From NCBI GenBank assembly GCA_034432935.1, contig DAOUBD010000044.1:1-19635 (forward strand): a stretch of DNA of 19,635 bases, given 5' to 3'. Below the pieces are notes generated by a model. It was given only the letters and a program-made list of their open reading frames with translations, searched no databases and was not told the origin of the DNA. This DNA comes from DAOUAG01 sp034432935. GTDB taxonomy: Bacteria; Chloroflexota; Dehalococcoidia; SM23-28-2; RBG-16-64-32. Shown piece after piece: positions 6,962 through 13,373 of this stretch. Numbering within the stretch: position 1 is the stretch's first letter; every line of letters starts with the position of its first letter. The translations under genes and the position numbers were made by a program.

Positions 6962-7812
6962 GGCGCCACCTCCTTCTTCTCATCTAGAGGCAGACATTCG
7001 CGCAGGAACGATCCCACCACCTGTGCGAAGACGGCCGGACGTTCCAAGTGGATCGCGTGGCCAGCACCGGGTACCACCTGGGCGCGGCCGGCGGGCAGCA
7101 GCCCGGCCGTCCGCCGGGCGATGGCACGGTACTTTTCGTCATGTTCTCCCGCCAGCACCAGTGCTGGCATGCTGATCTCCCTCAGCCTGCCCCACAACGG
7201 CCTTTGGGCTCCTGCGCCCATCCCTCGCAGCGAGTTGGCCAGCCCTTCCGCCTTATTGCGCAGACGCTGCCGGCGCAGTGACTGCAGCACGGCCGCCGGA
7301 AGCTTCGCCTGGGTGGCGAAGAGGGGCTGCGACTCCCATTGCGCTACGAACGCGGCTACGCCGTCCCGCTCGATTGCCCTTGCCAGCGCCTCGTCGCTCT
7401 GCCGCCTCGTCTCGCGCTCCACCGGGTCCTCGATCCCGGGTGAGGCGCTCTCCAGCACCATCGCCCAGAACCTTTCGCCTGCTGCCAGGGCCACATGCAG
7501 CGCCAAACGCCCGCCCATGGAGTAACCGACGAGGGCGGCCCGCGGCGCCGAAAGCCTATCCATCAGCGCCAGGATGTCCTCTACCGCCTCGCTCATGTCG
7601 TAGCGGCCCGCATCGGAAGGACACTCGGTGTCGCCGTGGCCCAGCAGGTCCGGGGCGATGCAACGAAAGCCGGGCCAAGAGCCGCGAAAGGGCGTCCAGG
7701 TCGCGCCGCTGCCGGTGAATCCATGCAACAGCAGGAGGGCTGGGCCTTCCCCCCAAAGCCGCAGGCAATAGCGGACACCTCGGACGGTTTCTCGAACCAC
7801 TTCGGTCTTCAC
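6952..7812 (-). CDS. menH: SHCHC synthase MenH (alpha/beta hydrolase)
   Basis: This 286-residue alpha/beta-hydrolase would eliminate pyruvate from SEPHCHC to form SHCHC, step three of the pathway. It shows the oxyanion segment LLHGFTGSG (28-36), the MenH-like GHGDT (58-62), the nucleophile elbow GYSMGGRLAL with S98, the acid D225 in LAGEHDEKY, and H252 in GAGHAIHLERP. The GTG start at 7812 overlaps the menD TGA by 4 nt (GTGA), so translation is probably coupled. Position directly after menD, as in Escherichia coli and Bacillus subtilis, supports MenH over a generic hydrolase. Confidence 0.9.
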   Translation of the reverse strand: MKTEVVRETVRGVRYCLRLWGEGPALLLLHGFTGSGATWTPFRGSWPGFRCIAPDLLGHGDTECPSDAGRYDMSEAVEDILALMDRLSAPRAALVGYSMGGRLALHVALAAGERFWAMVLESASPGIEDPVERETRRQSDEALARAIERDGVAAFVAQWESQPLFATQAKLPAAVLQSLRRQRLRNKAEGLANSLRGMGAGAQRPLWGRLREISMPALVLAGEHDEKYRAIARRTAGLLPAGRAQVVPGAGHAIHLERPAVFAQVVGSFLRECLPLDEKKEVAPCP

Positions 7813-9596
7813 GGCCTGCCCCCCGGCGACGCGGTGATCTCCCCATGGCGCGCGTCCAGCGCCCGGCTCACGGCCTGCCAGATCTCGCGGTGCAGATCAG
7901 CGTTCGCCTGCCGGCCAGTGCGCACCTCGATCAGGGTGGCAGCATCCCCCCTTACGGCGTAGCGCAGAGCCTGAGCCAAGCCCTCGCCGTCCATCGGCCG
8001 CTGGTAGGCCAGGCCGTACATGTCCGCGGCGTGGCGGAAGTCGAGCCCGTGGGGCATAGCGAAGAGCTCTTCCAGGTACTCGGTCTCGGCCTGGGGCAAC
8101 AGCGAGAAGATGCCGCCGCCGTCGTTGTTCAGCAGCACTATCGTGGCCCTGACTCCGTGGCGCTTTACGGCCAGCAGCCCATTCATGTCGTGGTAGAAAG
8201 AGAGGTCGCCGATGAGCAGCACCACAGGCTGCGGGGAGACGGCAGCCGCACCCAAGGCCGTCGAAACGACGCCATCGATACCGCTGGCGCCCCGGTTGGC
8301 CATGAAGCGCAGTGGATTCCTTCCGCCGGGGAGAAAGCTGTCCAGGTCCCGGACAGGCATGCTGTTCCCCACAAAGACGATGGCCCCTCCAGGGAGAAGC
8401 TCCGGCAAACGGAAGAAGACGCCAGGTTCAGACAGGCCGCCATCCTGCGAGAAACTGTGGGCTAGGACCGCCCGCGCCTCGGAGTTGGCCTCGATCCACC
8501 TGGCCGCCCACTGGCTGTCTGGCCCGGCGGGGGGCGGTGGCGCCGATCCCAGCGCCGCCACCAGGGCTGCGCAGAACGAGGTGGCATCCGCGTCGAACGC
8601 CTCATGGGCGGTTAAGGAGGGATCGTTCCAGCCCCCCGGCAGAACGAGCACCTGCCGGGCCTGCCGCTGGCGCTGAAGGTACTGAAGGAGCGTCTTGGAG
8701 GTCGGCGTGGCCCCAAAGCGAAGCACAAGTTCCGGAGCCAGCGACCCGGCCAGCCCTTCGTGGCGCAGGAACAGATCGTAGGCGTCCATGACAAGGGGGC
8801 CATGATGGGGCCCGCAGCGCACCTGTGACAGCGGGTCCGCCAACACCGGATATCCCAGCCGTTCCGCCAGCGCCGCCACGGCCTCAGCGAAGGCCGGCTC
8901 GTCCTGGGGCCCGCAAACGATGAGCCCCCGGCGTGCCCCTCGCACCGCCTCTGCCAGCAGCGTTACGTCGAGCGCTCCTACCCGCCGGGGCGCGCGAAAG
9001 ACCCGCGCGTGGGGCGGCAACTGCTCCTCACCCTGCCAGGGCTGAGACGAAGGCACCAGAGGCTCGCGGAAGGGCAGGTTGACGTGCACAGGCCCAGGGA
9101 TAACACCCCTGGCCTCGGCCAGGGCCCGGCTGGCCATGGCGCGGAAGTAGCGGACAGTGTCCTCGCTGGCTTCCGGCACCGGCATCTCCACGTACCACTT
9201 GGCGTGGCTGCCGTACAGCCGGGCCTGGTCGATGGTCTGGTTAGCGCCGACCTCTCTCAACTCCGGCGGCCGGTCCGCCGTCAGAACCAAGAGGCCTACG
9301 TGGCCGTAACGGGCCTCCGTGACGGCCGGAGCGAAGTTCACGGCCGCCGTCCCGGAAGTGGAGACCACCGCCGCCGGCTCGCGCAGGGCCTTGGCGATGC
9401 CGAGGGCGAAGAAGGCGGCGCAACGCTCGTCCAGGTGCGTCCAGACCGTAATGGCGGGATGCTGCCGGAAGAGGATCGCTAGCGGCGTAGAACGGGAGCC
9501 CGGCGCGATACAGACGTGCCGCAGGCCCGAACGGGCCAGCTCCTCGACAAAGGCGCCTACGCAGAGATCAAGGGCGCTTGCGTCAGTACTTCCCAT
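7809..9596 (-). CDS. menD: SEPHCHC synthase MenD (ThDP-dependent)
   Basis: This protein of about 595 residues would join 2-oxoglutarate, after decarboxylation, to isochorismate, the first committed step of menaquinone synthesis. The start region contains VCIAPGSRSTPLAI and the catalytic glutamate in WTHLDERCAAFFALGIAKA (E at about 58). The ThDP-Mg motif is GDLSFYHDMNGL (about 464-475) closing with NNDGGGIF (about 491-498). The MenD signatures NSMPVRDLD and ANRGASGIDG are also present. Two starts are possible: GTG at 9599, giving a GTGA overlap with menF, or the next codon ATG at 9596, sharing one base with the menF TGA. GAGGT upstream serves either. I report the ATG. Confidence 0.96.
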   Translation of the reverse strand: MGSTDASALDLCVGAFVEELARSGLRHVCIAPGSRSTPLAILFRQHPAITVWTHLDERCAAFFALGIAKALREPAAVVSTSGTAAVNFAPAVTEARYGHVGLLVLTADRPPELREVGANQTIDQARLYGSHAKWYVEMPVPEASEDTVRYFRAMASRALAEARGVIPGPVHVNLPFREPLVPSSQPWQGEEQLPPHARVFRAPRRVGALDVTLLAEAVRGARRGLIVCGPQDEPAFAEAVAALAERLGYPVLADPLSQVRCGPHHGPLVMDAYDLFLRHEGLAGSLAPELVLRFGATPTSKTLLQYLQRQRQARQVLVLPGGWNDPSLTAHEAFDADATSFCAALVAALGSAPPPPAGPDSQWAARWIEANSEARAVLAHSFSQDGGLSEPGVFFRLPELLPGGAIVFVGNSMPVRDLDSFLPGGRNPLRFMANRGASGIDGVVSTALGAAAVSPQPVVLLIGDLSFYHDMNGLLAVKRHGVRATIVLLNNDGGGIFSLLPQAETEYLEELFAMPHGLDFRHAADMYGLAYQRPMDGEGLAQALRYAVRGDAATLIEVRTGRQANADLHREIWQAVSRALDARHGEITASPGGRP

Positions 9597-11005
9597 CACT
9601 CTACCTCGCCGCCCAGGGCCCAGAGCATCGCCCGCAGCTTCAATCCCGACTCCGCTTCCTCACGCTCTCGGTCCGAGCCAGAGACGATACCGCAGCCGGC
9701 AAAGAGGTCTGCCACCGGGCCCGAGACCAGAGCGGAGCGGATAGCCACGGCGAACTCCCCGTCTCCCTTGCCGTCAACCCAGCCCACCGGGCCCGCATAC
9801 CAGCCTCGATCGAAGGGCTCTAGAGCCCGAATGATCTCCAGCGCTCGCTTCACCGGCCACCCGCCGGTGGCGGGGGTTGGATGCAAACGGGCCACCAGAT
9901 CCAAGACATCGCGACGCGAGGACAGGACCCCACGGACCAGGGAGTGGAGGTGCTGGACGTTGGAGACCCGGAGCACCGAGGGGCTTGCGGGGACGTCCAG
10001 GGCCGAACACAGGGGCGCCAGCGCCTCAGCCAGCGCCCTAACGACGAGACTGTGTTCCCTCCGCTCCTTCTCGTCCGCCAGGAGTGCATCGGCCCAAAGT
10101 TGGTCTTCGGCGTCGTTTTTGCCACGGGGCGCTGAGCCGGCGAGGGGGTCGGCCACTACGTGACTCCCCCAGAGACGGACCAGGCGCTCCGGCGTGGCCC
10201 CGAGGAAGCAGGCATCGCCCCGCGCATAGGCGAAGACGGTGCACTGGGGATAGCCCTCCCGGAGGCGGCGCAGGACGGGGGACACCGCGATGGGTCTCTC
10301 CGAACGCACCCGGACCCGCCGCGCCAGCACCACCTTCTCCACTTCACCTCTCTCTATTGCGCCCAACACCTGGCTTACGGCGCTGCGCCAAGCGGACAGG
10401 CCTGGTTCCTGCGATGCGCTGGCGAGGCCAGTCACCGGCGCGTCCTCACCCGCCAACTCGGCTGCCCTCAGCCAGCAGCTCAGTTCTTCGACGGCCGCAG
10501 GCACCGTCTGGGCGCTCCCATCAAGGCCGAAGCCCACGTTCACGTTTACCCACGACGAAGCGCCATTGGCGAGATAGGCGAAGCGTGGCACTACAAGCCC
10601 GTAGGGAAGCCGGGCCCAGAGGCCACCGGGCTCCCGCGAGGCGTCAAAGGCGAAGCCGCCGACCGCCACCGGTGCCCTCAGCGGGCACGAAGAATCCACG
10701 TCCACCACGCACTGGGCCCGCAGCCGCTGCCAGCGGGCCGACGCATCCGCGGCGCCCTGCCCATGGCCCAGCTCCATCCGAGCAGCGACACCCGCGCCAA
10801 CAATAGCGAAGCCTTCGCTCGGCTGGCACCAGAGAAATCGCTCCCCGGCAGCGGCGGCGAAGAGGTCCAAGGGGTCAGCGGGAGGAACCTCCATAGTGAT
10901 GGAAAGCAAAGCAGGGCGTTCCCGACCGCCAGCGTCCGACAAGAGGCGGCCGAGGCGCTCCGCCAAGGCGTCGGCCAAGAGGCTAGAGGCAGGCATGACG
11001 GTCAC
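9596..11005 (-). CDS. menF: Menaquinone-type isochorismate synthase MenF
   Basis: This 469-residue chorismate-utilising enzyme would convert chorismate to isochorismate. The conserved C-terminal half includes EKVVLARRVRV (K224, the general base of isochorismate synthases), LGATPERLVR (E273), AGSAPRG (289-295), REHSLVVRAL (317-326), LHPTPATGG (374-382), DRGWYAGPVGW (399-409) and GCGIVSGSDREREEAE (437-452). The N-terminal half is less conserved, as in the family. The GTG at 11005 overlaps the tetR TGA by 4 nt and has no good ribosome-binding site, so translation probably depends on coupling; an ATG three codons later (10996) is an alternative. Salicylate or siderophore synthases share this fold, but linkage to menD makes menaquinone the role. 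Confidence 0.93.
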   Translation of the reverse strand: MTVMPASSLLADALAERLGRLLSDAGGRERPALLSITMEVPPADPLDLFAAAAGERFLWCQPSEGFAIVGAGVAARMELGHGQGAADASARWQRLRAQCVVDVDSSCPLRAPVAVGGFAFDASREPGGLWARLPYGLVVPRFAYLANGASSWVNVNVGFGLDGSAQTVPAAVEELSCWLRAAELAGEDAPVTGLASASQEPGLSAWRSAVSQVLGAIERGEVEKVVLARRVRVRSERPIAVSPVLRRLREGYPQCTVFAYARGDACFLGATPERLVRLWGSHVVADPLAGSAPRGKNDAEDQLWADALLADEKERREHSLVVRALAEALAPLCSALDVPASPSVLRVSNVQHLHSLVRGVLSSRRDVLDLVARLHPTPATGGWPVKRALEIIRALEPFDRGWYAGPVGWVDGKGDGEFAVAIRSALVSGPVADLFAGCGIVSGSDREREEAESGLKLRAMLWALGGEVE

Positions 11006-11616
11006 GCGGGGGGCTGGTGGCAGCCCTGCGCCCTCACGCTATTCAAGAGGATGGGACGCAGGGCCGCGTACGCATCTTCTAGGCTGCGCGATTGGCCAGA
11101 GAGGGCCCAGGTTGTGATCACCTCATTGAGGGCGCCAAACCACGCCGTAGCAGCTACTGCGGTATCGATGGGGCCTATGACTCCACGCCGGACGGCCTCG
11201 TCCAGATGATGGCGGATCACAGCCACGAACTCGCTGCGGATGCCGGCCATACGGCGGTGAAACTCCCGGCCGGCGCCCAACGCCTCCACCATGAAGAGGC
11301 GGGCCAGGGCTCGGTGCTTGCTAAAGGTACGGAACACCGTCAAGAGCGCGGCGTCCGCTTTGGCAACGGGGTCGTCGTTATCTGCGAGGGCGTCAGCGAT
11401 CTTGTCTCGCAGGCGCGCGGCAGTCTGGTCCAGGAGGGCCAAGAAGATAGCCTCCTTGTTGGGGAAGTGAAAGTAGACGCCCCCCTTCGATGTGCCGGAT
11501 GCTGCCGCAATCTCATCCACAGTCGCATCCTTATAGCCTCGGCGGGAGAAGACTTGGAGCGCCGCGTCCAGGATGCGCTGCCGCCTATCGAGGGCCCGGG
11601 TCTGTTGCAAAGCCAT
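11002..11616 (-). CDS. TetR-family repressor, first gene of the men operon
   Basis: This 204-residue TetR/AcrR regulator has a classic N-terminal helix-turn-helix: RRQRILDAALQVFSRRGYKDATVDEIAAASGTS up to KGGVYFHFPNKEAIFLALL (residues about 11-62). The remaining C-terminal domain would bind an unknown ligand and dimerise. It overlaps menF by a GTGA junction and is the promoter-proximal gene of the operon. A perfect 24-bp palindrome ends 7 nt before its start codon and covers the predicted transcription start, so self-repression together with the whole men operon is a strong inference. The ATG at 11616 has no Shine-Dalgarno sequence, suggesting weak or leader-dependent translation. The ligand could be a quinone, a precursor or an acyl-CoA, but nothing in the sequence shows which. 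Confidence 0.9.
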   Translation of the reverse strand: MALQQTRALDRRQRILDAALQVFSRRGYKDATVDEIAAASGTSKGGVYFHFPNKEAIFLALLDQTAARLRDKIADALADNDDPVAKADAALLTVFRTFSKHRALARLFMVEALGAGREFHRRMAGIRSEFVAVIRHHLDEAVRRGVIGPIDTAVAATAWFGALNEVITTWALSGQSRSLEDAYAALRPILLNSVRAQGCHQPPA

Positions 11617-11623
11617 GGCAGAA

Positions 11624-11647
11624 AACCGACTGACGCGTCAGTCGGTT
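11624..11647. promoter_or_regulatory. Perfect 24-bp palindromic operator (predicted TetR site)
   Basis: The half-site AACCGACTGACG (11624-11635) is followed at once by its exact complement on 11636-11647, with no spacer and no mismatch. The core CTGAC-GCGTCAG resembles operators of TetR-family regulators of lipid metabolism. It begins 2 nt downstream of the -10 box of the minus-strand promoter, so bound repressor would cover the transcription start. In the transcript it would form a hairpin just before the tetR start codon. Confidence 0.85.
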
Positions 11648-11649
11648 CC

Positions 11650-11678
11650 AGCATATGCCGGCCCCCGGTTAGGGTCAA
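11650..11678 (-). promoter_or_regulatory. Sigma-70-type promoter of the tetR-men operon
   Basis: Read on the minus strand, TTGACC (11678-11673) and TATGCT (11655-11650) are separated by exactly 17 nt. The predicted start of transcription, about 7 nt further on, falls inside the 24-bp palindrome, leaving a leader of about 27 nt before the tetR ATG. This is the best-matching promoter in the intergenic region. Confidence 0.7.
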
Positions 11679-11708
11679 ACGGGCTGTCCGTAAGGGCGCC
11701 CGGCCGGG

Positions 11709-11714
11709 TATCAT
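11709..11714 (+). promoter_or_regulatory. Candidate -10 box for menG
   Basis: TATCAT on the plus strand lies 10 nt before the menG ATG at 11725 (31 nt before ATG 11746). No good -35 is seen at 16-18 nt. If it is used, transcription would begin near 11720. The mRNA would be almost leaderless for the first ATG, or have a leader of about 25 nt with AAGGA for the second. It is separate from the palindrome, so menG may not share the repressor. Confidence 0.35.
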
Positions 11715-11724
11715 CAGACAGGCC

Positions 11725-12426
11725 ATGCCAGCCAAGGACCCGCGCATGATTCAGACGATGTTTGGCCGCATCGTCCCCCGTTACGACCTCCTCAATCGTC
11801 TGATGAGCCTGGGTATGGACCGACGCTGGCGGCGGCTGGCCGCGGCGGCGGCCACACCGGCCGGCGCCTTGGCCCTGGACGTCGGCGCCGGCACCGGCGA
11901 CATGGCCTTCGAACTGCGCCGCCTCGGCGCCAGGCAGGTCATCGGGGTCGACTTTTCGCCCGAGATGCTGAAGGTGGCGTTGCGAAAGGCCGAGGGGCGT
12001 AGCAATGGAATGAACTGGGCCCTAGCCGATGCCCTCCGTCTCCCCTTCCCCAGCGGCACCTTCGACTGTGTCACCAACGCCTTCGTCCTGCGCAACCTTT
12101 CCGACCTGAAGGCCGGGCTGGCGGAGATGGGACGAGTTCTGAAACCCGGCGGAAGACTAGTCTGCCTGGATATGACACCGCCGCCTGGCGGGCCCTTCGG
12201 CGCCCTCTACAGCCTCTACTTCTGGCGGCTGGTGCCGGTGCTGGCCGGCGCCATTAGTGGCGACAGGGCAGCCTACCGTTACCTCCCGAACTCCCTCAGA
12301 GGATTCCCCAGCGCGATGGCCCTGGCGGCCCTGATGAGGGAAGCCGGCCTTTCCGGCGTACGAGTACGGTACCTCGCCGGCCGCACCGTGGCTCTCCACG
12401 TGGCCCGCAAACGAGAGGCAGCCTAG
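11725..12426 (+). CDS. menG: Demethylmenaquinone methyltransferase MenG/UbiE
   Basis: This 233-residue class I SAM methyltransferase of the UbiE/COQ5 family would methylate demethylmenaquinone to menaquinone. It shows the family N-terminus MFGRIVPRYDLLNRLMSLGMDRRWRR, SAM motif I LDVGAGTGDMAFEL (51-64), GVDFSPEML (74-82), the UbiE signature DCVTNAFVLRNLSDL (114-128), GRVLKPGGRL (136-145) and a late SLRGFPSAMALAALMREAGL. The ATG at 11725 keeps residues that fit the family start; an in-frame ATG at 11746 has a better ribosome-binding site (AAGGA, 7-nt spacing), so the true start is open. It is divergent from the tetR-men operon and completes the pathway. Its TAG overlaps the stop of the convergent hydrolase gene. 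Confidence 0.93.
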   Translation: MPAKDPRMIQTMFGRIVPRYDLLNRLMSLGMDRRWRRLAAAAATPAGALALDVGAGTGDMAFELRRLGARQVIGVDFSPEMLKVALRKAEGRSNGMNWALADALRLPFPSGTFDCVTNAFVLRNLSDLKAGLAEMGRVLKPGGRLVCLDMTPPPGGPFGALYSLYFWRLVPVLAGAISGDRAAYRYLPNSLRGFPSAMALAALMREAGLSGVRVRYLAGRTVALHVARKREAA

Positions 12427-13241
12427 GCCGCCCGGATGTCGCGCCTGGCCGACGCCCGCGGATGTCCGCCCTTGGCAAGGAGGTCCGCTAAGATGGCGTA
12501 GGCGCAAGCGTTGTAGACGAGGCCGATGTGGGTGCCGCCGGCCTCGTGGTTGAGACGGGGGCTCCTCTCCCGGGCGTCGTGCCAGTCGACGACGCCGTCC
12601 TCGCGCGTGTAGATGGCATCGTGCCGGACCGTGGGCGGCAGGCGCTCCTCGGTATCGTGGGCGAACCCGCACCGGCAGTCCTCCGTCAAGCAGTCTTTAT
12701 CCCGGGAGGTGATGAGGGTAAGGGCTGCGTGCAGTAGCGTGGCCGCCGCTACCACCACCGGGTGCGCATGCATCGCCCGGATAGGGCTGCCCAAATAGAC
12801 GAGCTGCGACACCAGATCCGGCCTGCGCAAGGAGACCCTCCGCCCTATGAGACCGCCCAGGCTATGACCAACGATGCGCACCGGCCGGCCCGTTTCTGCG
12901 TGGGCCCTCTCCACCGTGCGCATCAGGCGGCCGGCGACGCGGCCGGGGCAGTCGGCGTTGATCCCGATGCCCGACATGTACGGCCGATAACCGATGCGCC
13001 TGAGCCACAGGTAGAGCTCGTAGAGGTAGGCATCGCTCCCCAGGAACCCAGGCACCAGCACTACCGCGCTTCCGTCGCCCCGGGGCACCCCAGCGCCGTA
13101 GTACACAGGCGAGAAGCGAAGGCTCAGCCAGTCCAACACCCATAGGGACTCCTTCCAGAGGGGAGGCACGCTGATCCCCCGCGCGCCGTCCCTGCGATGA
13201 GGGTGCGAGCCCGTGCCCGGAATAAGAACTGGCGGAATCAT
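12423..13241 (-). CDS. Lipase-like alpha/beta hydrolase, substrate unknown
   Basis: This 272-residue alpha/beta hydrolase has a probable catalytic triad: S127 in VGHSLGGLIG, D216 in TREDGVVDW, and H238 in GTHIGL. The oxyanion region is LVPGFLGSD (62-70). The pattern (long first loop, HSLGG elbow, DGVVDW acid site) resembles triacylglycerol lipase and PGAP1-like esterases. A cysteine cluster (C184, C189, C191) sits in the lid region and could form a disulfide or bind metal. There is no signal peptide, so it is probably cytoplasmic. The ATG at 13241 has AAAGGG upstream. It converges on menG with shared stop bases. A role in quinone or thioester metabolism is possible from proximity only. Confidence 0.75.
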   Translation of the reverse strand: MIPPVLIPGTGSHPHRRDGARGISVPPLWKESLWVLDWLSLRFSPVYYGAGVPRGDGSAVVLVPGFLGSDAYLYELYLWLRRIGYRPYMSGIGINADCPGRVAGRLMRTVERAHAETGRPVRIVGHSLGGLIGRRVSLRRPDLVSQLVYLGSPIRAMHAHPVVVAAATLLHAALTLITSRDKDCLTEDCRCGFAHDTEERLPPTVRHDAIYTREDGVVDWHDARERSPRLNHEAGGTHIGLVYNACAYAILADLLAKGGHPRASARRDIRAA

Positions 13242-13373
13242 AGGCCCTTTGAATCCTCCATATAGAAGGACGGCCGATGCCGGAATTGCGTTGCCTGAAC
13301 CAAGGTGAAGAACCAGTAAACGGCCCCAATGAGCGGCAGCGCCTTGTGTTATCCTTTGCCCGGAGGAGCCCCC

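Noticed and set aside
10160..11209. 349-codon plus-strand ORF opposite menF and tetR
   Set aside because: Antisense shadow in high-GC sequence; low-complexity translation without motifs.
11092..11724. N-terminal extension of menG
   Set aside because: The frame runs antisense to tetR and through the palindrome and promoter; UbiE homology begins at 11725.
13242..13373. TPP riboswitch upstream of the ThDP enzyme
   Set aside because: No CUGAGA or related THI-box elements are seen in the leader, and ThDP-using enzymes are not usual targets of this riboswitch.
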